Notes under the pieces: generated by a model
What the model saw: only the letters and a program-made list of their open reading frames with translations
Database searches by the model: none
What the model was told of the DNA's origin: nothing
In this document: one piece after another, positions 22,247-34,300 of the stretch
How positions within the stretch are numbered: the stretch's first letter is position 1
Layout: each line of letters opens with the position of its first letter
Translations under genes and position numbers: made by a program
From: Bradysia coprophila
Lineage: Eukaryota; Arthropoda; Insecta; Diptera; Sciaridae
Assembly: GCF_014529535.1 (NCBI RefSeq)
Contig: NC_050738.1
Location: forward strand, 9,643,410 to 9,707,409
Direction: 5' to 3'
Length of the DNA stretch: 64,000 bases

Positions 22247-25200
22247 ATGGCTGCATTGGTGCGAAAAAAGCAAGATGACAAAAATTTGAAAATTCTTCGC
22301 GAAATTGTTTTGATCGGTGGCAATAGACAGTGTTTTGATTGTGAACAAAAAGGACCAACATATGTGAACATGACAATTGGATCATTTATATGTGCCACAT
22401 GCGCCGGTTCTCTGTAAGATATTTTTGATTTTACTTCACATTTTCAGTATACAAATTCTAGGTCAATCATTATAAAAGATTGCACTTCAAACACACAATG
22501 ACTTTCGTACGTAATGTACTGTATACTTGCCACACCATTCTTTATAACATAACATGTTTCAGGCGGGTGCCAAAATTACGACACTATATCATTACTTTGG
22601 TGTTAATGGTATTAGCGTCTTCATGTGAATTTAAATTAAAGTGTCATTTGAGACGAGGAACACCGTATAATGACAATGAATAATTTGGCTCTTAGGGTGA
22701 GGCACTTTGGTGTCTTCATTCATAAGAAAGCGTGATGGACGAAGTAATTGTCTTTATGTAAATTAGAGTAGAAACGAATAGGTATATAAGAAGATCGACG
22801 TCGAATACGACGGAACGTTTGTTCTTCACGCACCAAGTGTTTTTATCGCCAAAATGTTCGTTTTCATTCAGTGAACATGTTGTCAAACTTTCGATTATTT
22901 TCGATAACGAAGACAAAATGCTGTATGAGCTCTGGTTAGTGTTCTCTTTTAAAGGTCAAACCGTATACTACTCCTTACCAAATAAGTAAATGATTTAGCA
23001 TCAGGACGATACCATTGTAACCAAAGAAGTATTGATAATGTGCGATATGGCTTCCATTTATGAAAGTTTAACACAAAACTAACATGTGTCCACTGATTCA
23101 CCTCCAGTATGAAAATTTTCTGTTACTTTCAGACGTGGTTTAACTCCTCCCCATCGAGTTAAGTCAATATCGATGGCCACATTTACCTCCGACGAGCTGG
23201 AATTTATAAGACAACGTGGAAACGATTGTTGCGCAAAGACGTGGCTGGGACTGTGGGATCCGAAACGTGCAATCAAGCAAGATCAACGTGAATTTATGAT
23301 CGACAAATACGAACAAAAAAGGTTTGTAGTAGAGGCATGAGTGATAGCGTGTGATTGTGACGAATTCATGAATGTCCAACTGGTCCCTGCAAAGTTAGAG
23401 TATGAAGCAAATACACTTTAGTCAGAATGTTGTTAGATTTTTGAACTTATTCCAAACTGAAAATCGTTCTAGATGTTGTGTAGCAGCGTACGTACGTTTA
23501 CCTTAAAACCTTGTTTCAGATATTACCTTGAACCAGCCAGCCCGTTAAAGTCACTGACAGGAAATAACAAGATTTCGCACGAGGCACAGCAAAATGGTAA
23601 TGGCACAATATCAAAACCGGTCAATGGTCGCACACAAGCTGCAAATAGTACGTCTGTGACGTACAGTTTACCAAATACCTTTCCAACACACTTTGCGTCG
23701 GAAAACCACACGATAACGAAGATACAGGCTCCCGCTATCAGACCCGTTGAACAAACGAATGGATCCGCACGAAGCAACCATTCAACAAGAAATTTAAACA
23801 ACAACAACGTCATGCCGTCGTCGACTGCGGATACAGATTTTGTGGCTGATTTTAGCACAGCCGTTATATTTAATGGTGCTGTATACGACAACAATAATTT
23901 TTCGTCCAAACTAACTAAAACTGATAGCTCATACTCAACGGCTCAAAATGGCACTAATTTTAACGAAAACGCAAATTTTGCAGACTTTGAACACAATCCA
24001 ATATTCAAAGCAGGTAATACCGATGTTCATGTTAGACTTGCTAGCGTATCGCTTTCAAACGCACTTCTTTCTACAGAATTCCCCACATCATGGGTCTTTA
24101 CAAACAACAATTCCAACAACAATGGCACAATGGCATCTAATACTGTTTTCAGTACGACCGACCGATATGCAGCTCTCAAAGACCTTGATGAACAATTGCG
24201 CGACGATAAGTCTGTATTTCAATCTCAATCCGTCCAGGAACATCAACAACAACAACAGAATCCATTCAAACAGCACAATGGCAATTTGCATTCGATAGGC
24301 AATCCGTTTCAAGTGCTCGGCGAGACGAAGGTAAATTTCGGTGGTGCTATCGACAATGGACGTTATGATGGAACAAATGACTTTAATAGTCACATGCACC
24401 AAAGAAATCCGTTTCAAGTAAGTTAAACGTTGAGTGTTGCCCAGTGAAAGAAAGAAATTTCTGGTGGTTGTGCATCGACCGGAATAGTTGATTTATGGAA
24501 GGGATGGGATGGGACAGTGGACACTAAAAATTTGATTTGAATAATCGGAGCAGCGCTAAATATTTACGGTTGAAAGTGGAGTCGATGTAACCGTTACGGA
24601 GAGTAAATTAATTTATTGTGCTCTTGTACCAACAGCTGGATCTTGCTGGTCTCTTTATAAGAGTGTGTGTAACGGGCTAACAAACGATGAATACAGAGCG
24701 TTCTAACAAAGTAGTAGTAAGAAAACTAGCTGTTCCTAGATGCGCACAACGAAATTATTTACTCCCCGAACGGGCTGATAGCTTCCAAAGTTCATAAAAA
24801 CAGTTCGGTTCTGTGGATCAGATGATTGACGACATGGACGAGTACGATGTACAGTTTACACTGATAAAAAAATTTACGTCCAGACAGCTTCATTTCTGTC
24901 TTACTTCGGATATGTATATTCCAACGTCTGACATGTATATCCAACGTCTGACATGTATATCGTACATGTCCGACGTATAGTCATACGTACTGCTCGTGAC
25001 TATTCTTGTCACTCGTATGTTTGTACGTCAAACATGTACGATATACTTGCCAGACGTTGGAATATACATATCCGAAGTAAGGCAGAAATGAAGCTGTCTG
25101 CCAGCCATTTCATTCATACTGGATGTATGTTGACGAATTTTTTTTATCAGTGTATATGTTGATTGAATGTTACAAAGTTTGGATCGATCACATCCCCAGG

Positions 25201-25316
25201 ACATACTTTCACTGGGAATCAGTGTGGTTTTGCTCTGATTCAAACGATTCTCATTTCCACTATTTTTCTACATTTTACAGATTCCAAATGCTAAGTCGAA
25301 TAATCCATTTTTATAA
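22247..25316 (+). CDS. drongo: AGFG-type ArfGAP protein (drongo orthologue)
   Basis: Exons 22247-22413, 23133-23321, 23520-24417 and 25281-25316; 429 residues. The ArfGAP zinc finger is complete: C29-x2-C32-x16-C49-x2-C52, followed by the conserved arginine R57 and LTPPHRVKSISMATF. The long third exon is polar, rich in Asn, Ser and Gln, with a QQQQQ run and NPF motifs. The 36-base last exon supplies QIPNAKSNNPFL. In all four NPF motifs are seen, the ligand of EH-domain proteins. Family knowledge: AGFG proteins link Arf-type GAP domains to EH-domain endocytic adaptors and some FG-bearing members act in RNA export. I chose ATG 22247 (MAALVRKKQDDKNLKILRE) to match the family; the in-frame ATG at 22226 would add seven residues. 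AATAAA lies at 25481, 165 bases after the stop. The last intron carries a mariner-type MITE. Confidence 0.93.
24859..25152. mobile_element. Tc1/mariner-type MITE in the last AGFG intron
   Basis: It starts CACTGATAAAAAAATT and ends TTTTTTTATCAGTG, flanked by TA on both sides (24857-24858, 25153-25154). Long internal arms (ACAGCTTCATTTCTG... and its complement) make it a 294-bp foldback. CACTG ends and a TA duplication fit the Tc1/mariner superfamily. It lies 128 bases before the final AGFG exon. Confidence 0.88.
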
Positions 25317-25480
25317 ACGATGGCAGACGCGTACACAAATTGTGTATTATTCAACAAAATATTTATGTTCTTTTTAGGTTTGAGTCAAATTTATTAATTT
25401 TTAGTTTTAAATTTTTACTTTCAACTGACAAAATGAAAAATTTAGTTTTTAAACCTTATAACCCTTAATGGCCTTAATTC

Positions 25481-25486
25481 AATAAA
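25481..25486 (+). terminator. Probable poly(A) signal of AGFG
   Basis: AATAAA, 165 bases after the AGFG stop codon, the first such hexamer downstream. Confidence 0.5.
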
Positions 25487-28400
25487 TTTTTAATCGGTCT
25501 GACATAACTAATTTAGTGCAAGGAATTCAATGTGATGTGGAATAATGATGGACTTCGAATGGGAACAAAGAAAAACAAAATTATTTTATTGAAATAACAA
25601 TTTTATCGTTCATAGTATACTCTCTATCTCTCTTTACAAAAAAAAAAAAAAACATTTTTGCGTGTGATTTCAAACGGTTTTCGACTGGCAAACCTTTGAA
25701 CAAATTGAAAATTATACTTTCAATTTCAGACAATCCACTCAGTTATCATCCAGGCGAGACTAAATGTACCCTATATTAGGGAGTTCGATTAGGTTTAGTA
25801 CCTTCCAAATCCCAAATATTCCAATTAAATTTTGATCATCAAATGATTTTTTGAAGAACCAAGATTGGATTGGCATTTTGGAAGAAACTGATCTTTCATT
25901 CGAAAATGATCGAGCAAGACTGAATGGAGCGTTGCACGCGTGATTCCTCTTGCTTTTGCTTTAATCTACTTCGTTTCAATTCGGTATGTGAATTATTTTT
26001 TGCTGCACGTAGAACCAGGGCCTCGATTCTCATGAGTTCGTAACTTAACGGATTCGTAACTTGACAGTTCTCATGAGATTTTATACATACAACTGTCAAG
26101 TTACGATTATTTTGAGTTACGAATCTTATGACAATCGGTCCCCAGAAAGGTTAGTATTTAGGAACTGTTCACGAATGATATCACGTCGTTAGGGAGAGGG
26201 TGTTCAAAAAAGACGGGACGATCTAAAAAAAACATTTGGGTCAATGTTGACTCTTTAAGATGAGGGGAGTGGGCTTCGAAATTTCCGTAAAATAACGTGA
26301 CATCATTTGTGTACGACACTCTAAAGTAACTAGTAGTGAGATAGCGAGAGAATTTAGCCGGAGGAAACAAGTTCATCATTTTACAACTGTAATGCCTTGA
26401 TGATTCATGTGAAAACCTTACACATGTTTAAGGGAACAAAGATTCATTGGACCTCGACTTCTGCAATAGCACATTTCACTCAATTCTCTTTGTACATGAG
26501 TCAGCTCTCGGTATAGACCTTGAAAACAAAAATTGAAATGATGACTAAATACTTTTTGGGTCACATTTTTTTCGGTCGAACAGAACACTCATTCTATGAC
26601 TCATATTACAAATGTTAGAACCATACCCATACAGAGCTGACGTCACAAAAATTGCCAGTAGAAAATCGTTGGAAAATCTAACCAAAAATGAATAAGCATA
26701 CAACACACACAAAATCACGCTGAATTTAAAACGGAATATTTTGCATGTAATCCGAACCTTATGCTCGACATAAAATTACTTTAGGATTTATTTTGTAGGT
26801 GAAGAACTAACTGAAAGAAATATATAAAAATAAAATTGTTTATTATAATTGAGGCCTTCAAAAACTAAAAAGTGCACACCAGCAAACATGTTGGAAGTAT
26901 TTAATTATATTTAAAAAAAAAAATTCGAACTGGAACATCCTCAGTGAGGAAATGGTTCACAAGTAGTGGTAATAATTGCTTTAAGAAACAAAAAAACAAA
27001 GATTGCAGCTTTTCGAAAAGAATGACAGAAAAATTAATTTTTAATTCAACAAATTGATTCCATCAGTATTAGCAACAGTGAACAGTGAACAGAGAGGAAA
27101 ACATTTTAGTCATATAAATTTAATCGAGTTAGGAAATTATCTCTCTCATATTTCCTTTTCCCTTATACAAACGATAAGAAAGAAACATTTTGAATGAATT
27201 TGAGAAAACAAAAATATTTTACATTTAATTCAGTATACACTACGATAGGGCAAAAAATAATAAATGAAACTAAATTGCAAAACGTAATGACATCTAAATA
27301 AAAACTAGCTGAGAGTTTAAATAAATTAGAAAAATAAATAAATAATTTAAATCATTCGACACTTAGACGGATAGAAAATAAAGGAAAATGATGTAAGGTG
27401 CTGTAAGCGGACTAACATAAATATATTTTTCGCGAAAAATCGTTAAAAATATCTTTTTAAGGAGATTCAATCAAAATCTACTCTACTTGTTACGACAATT
27501 GCAGAATTAAATTATTTACTTCACTGAACATGGGTTTTTCATTCCATTTTGTTCCGATTTCAGGAAATACTTGAAAAGGAGGTGAGTAGTCTCTGCGTGA
27601 TCAAGCAATGCATTCTCTCGGGAGCTAATAAGCCTTTTAGAAAGGAAGCGTTTGTTGAACCTTTGGGGTTGAATGTACAATCTGGTTCGACAACCCTTTT
27701 CAACCGATTTTTCACCGAGAATTGCAGTTCAATTTGAATAAACTGTCTTTGGGTGCACTTCAGATTCAGACTTTCAATCCACCTGCGCCATGGGAGACAG
27801 GATAATTAACCGGAGGTCATCATTCGTTTTTGTTGCTGTCAATGAAAGATGGGCAGTCGTTTCTAAAAGGTTTGTTCTGTAAATACAACAGCCCACTGTC
27901 AAGGTAAGTAGTCCAAGTATTCTGTTGCGAGAGACGTGTTTTTTAATGTTTAGAATGTGCTGCCGATTGGAAAAAATTTCCCAGATACTGTAAACGAGTA
28001 AAATCGCTTGACTTTATTCTGACAAACTAAAGTTACAGATTTGCAAATAGAAATCGACAAGTTCAGTGAAAAACACTGCTTATCAAAACATCAAACCTTT
28101 TATGGGAACAGCTCAGCCGTCTGTGGCAAGGAAGCGACTTCTCAGTAGTTTGGAATCTGGAAGAGCTTCAAATCTACGAAAACTGCCAAACCTCAAAAAA
28201 TGACAGACATTTCTTCGGACCTTTTCATTCTAACAAAAAATTACCAAATTTGGGCTTCGAAAACAGAGATCTCGTGGGTTTTTTCAACAAACTTCTCTGC
28301 AATTGATTCTCTATGAGATTAACTGTTCAGACATACCTCACACGACGTATTATGTCATGATTTGTCGATTGTATTTGCAAATAAAGTTGAAAATTTTTGT

Positions 28401-28689
28401 CGAAAAGTCTTAGTCGGGAACGCTGACAGAGTTACTCTGCCCGAGTGAAGGCGAAGGTCAACAACGTTCTTATGGTATTTCATAGCTGGACTCCTCAGCT
28501 ATTAACTGCAGTTCGCAGAAATGCCTTCTGTTTCCAAATGCAGTCAGATATCAGTCAACAATATGTGCAATTTAAAATAAAAGCAAAATGAAAATACGAC
28601 CCACCCTACTACACACTAACATTTTTTATGGTTTTTCTAACCAACAATATCTTGTCCGCGGTTATCCTGTGCCGTCTACCTTGATTTCT

Positions 28690-28920
28690 ACTTTGACTTT
28701 ATTTAGGTCAGGTCAAGTTTTCTTCTTCTTGAAATGATCTCAAACCGAATCCAAAAAAATCGGGAAGATTGACAATCTGTCAGGTCAGGTTATTTGATTT
28801 GCGGTTGAATCAGGCTTCAGGTCAATTCAGTTCAGATCAATTCAGGTCAGGTCAATTTAGGTCAGTGTCGGAGATAGAAATTCGGGTTCAGGTCAACTCA
28901 GTTCTCAGGTCATGTTCTAG
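28690..28920. repeat. TCAGGT-rich low-complexity block
   Basis: It contains runs such as TCAATTCAGGTCAGGTCAAT with irregular spacing, like the blocks at 14330 and 35925. Confidence 0.6.
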
Positions 28921-29111
28921 AATACGGACCGTGAAACATGCGCTCTTTCAGATCATGCAATCTCTATTGATTCATTGGGTTTTGTTAAATATAATAGCAC
29001 ATTAGCCAACACTCAGAGCTTATTAATTGTTGACGTCACTGTCGTTAACAATTGGCCACCGAACACTGAATTAAGACTCGAAATTTGAGTGCTTCTGTTA
29101 AATTGTACACT

Positions 29112-29117
29112 TTTATT
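29112..29117 (-). terminator. Probable poly(A) signal of VPS29
   Basis: TTTATT on the plus strand reads AATAAA on the VPS29 strand, about 105 bases after the stop codon. Confidence 0.55.
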
Positions 29118-29222
29118 GTATTCGTAAATCATAATTCGGGATAAAGTTTACAAAAAAAAACATTTTCCTTATCGCTCACACCAAACATTTCCGATAAATT
29201 TCTTAAATTTCTTCCAAAAAAG

Positions 29223-29915
29223 TTACATTTTCTTGTATTCAATTCGTTCAACTTTGACTTCATCACCAATCAATTGGTACACATACGTAACAACTGTTGT
29301 ACTTTGTATGTCCATCAGAACGAACGAAGGAATGATCGACGTATCCAAACAGTAAGCGCCACTGTACGCTCCCGTTGCTGAGCCAGGATTAATATAAAAT
29401 TTATTTTCGTGTTCGTACGCCTCAAATTTATGAGTATGGCCCGAGATCAAAATGTCTACATCCAATTGACGTTGAATCAATGCAAGTGCCTCTGGATCGC
29501 CCCAAGGTACAACCTGATGACCGTGCGATAAACCAATGCGGAACTGACCTACGGTTACTACCTTCTGCTCTGGATAGTTAAGATTCTGATGGAGAACCAA
29601 TTTTCGGCATGAATTTCTCGAAATAATTTATTTAACAAAAATGCACTCCCTATCGATCCTTACCTCATCGAAATCGCCTCGCACAATGTGAACATCGTTG
29701 GCCAGTGTTTTTAGATAATCGTACGATTCCTTTGTACACAGGTTTCCGGTACAGAGAATATGATGAATACGTCCAGGTACCAGTAGTTTGCGGAATTTCG
29801 ATGGAAAACTGCTTGCCCGATGAGGGATATGCAAATCACCAAGAACCAATACCAGCTGCAAGTACAGCTATTCAGTTAAAGTATTTTTTCAATGTTTTCT
29901 TCCACTTCTTACCAT
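29223..29915 (-). CDS. Vps29: VPS29, retromer subunit with phosphoesterase fold
   Basis: Exons 29915-29913 (only the ATG), 29855-29664 and 29585-29223 give 185 residues, against 182 in human. The protein is recognisable throughout: [74 protein letters not shown] and [16 protein letters not shown]. Family knowledge: VPS29 has a calcineurin-like phosphoesterase fold, binds VPS35, and in retromer recycles cargo from endosomes to the Golgi or surface. One loop, SGAYCLDTS after GSATGAY, is about three residues longer than in the human protein. The first intron (29856-29912, 57 bp) directly follows the start codon, so translation starts on a 3-base coding exon. It is divergent from MICU1, 1.4 kb away. 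Confidence 0.96.
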
Positions 29916-30223
29916 ATTTATTGGATGATCGAATAATTTACTGGATAAAATTAGTAAACAGTTTTGTGGGTGGAAAACAAATCCAATTCTTGAAATGTCA
30001 AATGTCAAATTTTACACAAAAAAATTAGATGTCATTGTGATCTGGTTATGTGAACGCAATCTGATATTCAAATAATATTTTCATGCTTTTGCCTTCCACA
30101 TAAATTTCGGAATTTAGGCTCTCAGCATGAAAAGTTGTATACGCAGTTTCGCTTGTCGCCCTCGCGTCGTTCTGGCTACAACTCGCGAAATTGCCTAAAA
30201 TATTCCGTCCACAACAGATTTGT

Positions 30224-30366
30224 AATAGTTATTTACGTATCGATTGAGTAGGCCGTCGCTTTCGCCCCTTGAATTGACATTTCTTTACTTTCGGTCCTCT
30301 TAGCAAGCATACAAAACTTAATACGTAACTCTTTCGGCCTACTCAATTGATACGTAAATAACTATT
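30224..30366. mobile_element. Palindromic element (probable MITE)
   Basis: AATAGTTATTTACGTATCGA at 30224 and TGATACGTAAATAACTATT ending at 30366 are the outer parts of 32-bp inverted arms meeting at AGGCCG and CGGCCT. The spacer is about 80 bp. The element boundary and target duplication are unclear. Confidence 0.7.
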
Positions 30367-30790
30367 TCATGCTTCCGGGGCGAAAGTGAGGTCAATTTTG
30401 GATATTTCTCGAGTTCTCGAAAAATTACATACGTAACCTGTCTTGGTTTGATTTTAGGAAATTTCGCGATTTGTTGCCCGAACGAAGTGACAAAGTTTAC
30501 CATTCCACTGTCTGAATTTTCAAGAGTTTTCACTTGAGTTTACATGAAAGTATCTTGATAAAGAGTTTGAGTAGTCGGAGCATAGGGTTACACTCTATAT
30601 GGAAGAGGAACTGTGTAAATGCTTAAGAGTACATTTTTCACGAGCTCTGAAGCAGATCATTCTTTTTTTAAACTCTGTCTCTACAAGAAATTTTAGAGTC
30701 AACAAGTTATGTTATAAAGTCGGATCGACATCCAAAACCTTTGCAAATTTTAATATTTTGGTCTATTTGAATCGATTTAGATATGGTTAT

Positions 30791-31171
30791 AGAGTGTTAT
30801 GATGAAAGAGATAGAAATATTTTGACAAGTACCCCAAGGCAACTTATAATAAACTGGTCTTCGGTCGTCTCGCTCTCAACGTAACACGTTGAAAGAGAAA
30901 GCAATATTTTGACCAGTACCCCAAGGCAAGTTAAATTAACTAGTCTTCGGATCTCTCGCTCTGATCATAACAGTCTATAGAGTGTTATGATGAAAGAGAA
31001 AGAGATATTTTGACAAGTACTCCAAGGCAAGTTATAATAAACTGGTCTTCGGTCCTCTCGCTCTCAACGTACCACGTTGAAAGAGAAGTAAATTTACTTT
31101 GACAAGTACCTCAAGACAAGTTACAATAACTAGTCTTCGGTTTTCTCGCTCTGATCGCTCTGATCATAACA
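30791..31171. repeat. Tandem array: two 188-bp units, each of two half units
   Basis: AGAGTGTTATGATGAAAGAG begins each unit (30791 and 30979). Within a unit the pattern GACAAGTACCCCAAGGCAA, then CTGGTCTTCGG, then CTCTCGCTCT occurs twice. Each unit has CAACGTAACACGTTG (or a one-base variant) at its centre. Confidence 0.85.
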
Positions 31172-31344
31172 TTCAATCGTAGAAGTGATAAAAATGAACG
31201 CATACCGCATCACAAATGTCACTTATATCTGTCATAGAAAAAATATTTCATTTTTTCGCCTAAAAGGAAATTAGAAAATTTCGGTAATTTCTGGCCATTA
31301 ACTTGATTAACCGATGTGATAATTGAAAATTTGTTTGTCAAAAG

Positions 31345-34300
31345 ATGTCAGCCCAATTCCGCTTGCTCGGTGCATTCCGGCAATATTCAACACTGCAACG
31401 GCAACTATTGACTCGACCCACAACTTATAAACAACAATTCAACATAATTCCGATTCAAGTGAATCAGTCGTATAGAGAACACAAGAACTTTGGTCATAAG
31501 CCTGATGAGACACCACTGTTTACGAGATTTTTCCATGGCTTCATTTTAACGAGCTTTCTTGTTATTGTGTTCGATTGGAAATTGTAAGTGGGAAAACGTC
31601 ATTTTTTCTTAGGTTTCACATCAATGAATGATCAGACAGAAGTCTCAGTCATAAGGGAAATTAATAAAATGCATTCGACTGATTAATGTCAAGACGATTA
31701 CTGACTGAAAGCTCACAAATTTAGAGTATCACCCATGTCTTTGGCGAGACAGGTTAACTAAACATTTTTCATGTTACGGTGATGAGTGATGAGGCTGTAT
31801 GTACTGAAGAAAATGGTTTCATATCCAACTCTTGGTTGCATCGTTTTTAGACGACGTTCAACAAATTGCCAATTTGTGATGTCGTTCGTCAGTCAAGCTT
31901 TCCCATAGATCATGTCTTTTTTTTGCAACCGTACCAACCCCTCTGATACTCAAAAAAACGGATATGTGTCTCGCAGAGGCCTTCAGAACAGTCAAAAGGG
32001 GTAGTTCAATGCACTTTATTATGGGCGGTACTCAAACATTATGAGCTTTCAGTTTAGCAATTCGAGTTCTTTAACGTTGAAGGCATTTGCTTAATAATGC
32101 CTTTCACAGCTCAGTCCTTAAGTCTTCTTTAAAACAAATCTCTGATTTCAGTATGTATGAATATGCTCGTGATAAGATCTTCCCACCGATAGACGCCGAT
32201 GCAGGAGTTCATAATGCCGAAAAGGAAGGTGCAAAAGTTTCCATTGAGAGTAATGAAAAAGAGTCGGATGGCGACGATAGCGGTAATGAAGTTGACTCCA
32301 AGAAGAAGCAGAAGAAAGAGAAAATTGGCTTCCGAGATAGAAAGGTATAAAAATGCCATTGCACATTTCTATTGTAGACAAAACTTTTCTAATTTGTTAA
32401 AGTCTTGAACTTATATTGGTTGAGTACAATTTTGATTTTGAGGAAATTATTTTTTGATTTTTTAATTTTAATTTTTTTTTTCTTAATTTTTTTCTTGTGA
32501 TAAAAATGTCACTTCACCCAGATACTTGAATATGAAAATAGAATTCGGCAATACTCGACCCCAGATAAAATATTTCGATACTTTGCCACTGTTCGTATAT
32601 CTGAAGGTAGTAATACCGATGTTTATCTAACACCCGACGATTTTTTAAGAGCAATTACTCCAAATATGCAGCAACCAGAGGGTAAATCTGATTTTGCCAA
32701 TTTTTTTTTCTTGTAACACAAAACGCTTGACGAGATTGAGATTGCCTTTGCTTATAATGAAACTAAAATCTAGTGTCCGTTTTAGAGGTTTTGTTTTTTT
32801 GTTTAGTTTTTTTTCCACTTTCTTCTTTTCATATCATTTTGCCTAATCATACTACAAACCACTGAATATTTGGCTTTTCTAACTTGCTATAGATCATCGA
32901 ATATGAAAATCGTATGCGTCACTTCTCCACACCGGATAAAGTGTTTCGATATTTTGCTACAATTCAGGTTCCACATCCGAATGGCGAATATGAAGTTTTT
33001 ATGACACCGGTCGATTTTTTAACTAGTATGACACCGGGAATTAAGCAACCGGATGGTTGGTATCTATTTATTTAATTTACAAAACAAAAAAATTATTTAA
33101 AAATTGATGTTGTTCTTATCCGTTACATACATGTCTTCTTCTCCACGTTAGAGATTATTTTAAATATTTTACCCAAGTGTTTTCTTGGGGAGATATGACT
33201 AGGACATTATTTCATGTTGTCAAACTATGTTTTGCTTTGTCAAGTAAAATAGAGGGATTAGGACGTAAAGTGGATTGACTCAGGTGAATGTTATAATCGT
33301 CCTGGTTTCCATTTTCCATCATTTGTCCCATGGATACATAATCTGCTAATACTATCACTGCAGCAGTCAACTATTTCAATATATTTAAAAACCAATAAAT
33401 CACATAATGAAATGAGAAAAGTCCTTTGGGTTACGTAGATTGGAACAGCGGTGTAGAATAGTAATTTTTAAGCTTCGTGTGTTCTGTGAGAGTTTAGCGA
33501 TAGAAATTCTTTTATTTTGCATCACTGTAAGGATTTACGTTAAGTTATAGAGTTCCAAAGTATATGCTCTGTCTCTATGTCTACTTCAAAGGACTTACTC
33601 TGTTAATTTACCTTTGCTTGAACTATTCATAGGCATTTTTACATTTACAATTTATCCGTTGTCGACCCGACAACGATGCATTGCACTAATTGGTTGAAAA
33701 TACTAAGGTCAAATCAAGTAGTAGATTAGCTTGCCTTCTGTGAAAGGATAAAATTGACAATGAACCACTGATTAAAACATTTTCACAAATATCGTCTGTA
33801 TCAAAGCATAAAATATTGAATTTCGGATTGACAATTATAGGGTGATAACCTCCGGACATGTACCAGTATTTGAACACTCATTCTTCTTTCATTCATAAAA
33901 AACTCTCAATGAAAGATCAATAGGTGTCTGTCTACTAGCACATATCAGGTCTACTAAATACAATTGGTTCGTTTTGTCGCTAAACATTCCGTAAAGCTTT
34001 CTAGAGACCAAAGTGTTCGTAAAGTCAAAAAGAGGATCATCTGCCTCTACGAAACGAACTTTTAACCGTCTAATTTCCCCGAAAAGAGGCCATACTAAAA
34101 CGTATAACATCATTAAAAGAGCTAAGCGTTTCCGCGATGCTTTGCTCGCTTTTTAACTAACATCGATAACGTTTGAAACGTTAATAACAAAAACTTATTC
34201 TTCTTCTCCCTCTGTATCTAGGTCTTGGATTGGATCAATACCGAAAATACGACCCGAAGGTAAGGAAAAAAAATATTTTTTTTGTTTACAAATAACATTC

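Larger units (their letters stand above)
25317..29105. other. Intergenic region between AGFG and VPS29
   Basis: AT-rich. A short plus-strand open frame at 27549-27737 and its surroundings (to about 28480) have somewhat higher GC and could be a decayed gene or element, but no domain is recognisable. A TCAGGT-rich block lies at about 28690-28920. The two 3' ends are convergent. Confidence 0.45.
29916..31344. promoter_or_regulatory. Divergent intergenic region between VPS29 and MICU1
   Basis: 1.43 kb between the two start codons. It holds a 32-bp-arm palindrome (30224-30366) and a 188-bp tandem array (30791-31171). Promoters of both genes must lie here or within it, but I see no clear TATA box. 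An open plus-strand frame at 30599-30802 has no known domain. Confidence 0.45.

Noticed and set aside
27549-28480. Possible decayed gene or element
   Set aside because: A slightly higher GC content and a few open stretches are all that can be seen; no domain could be read in any frame.
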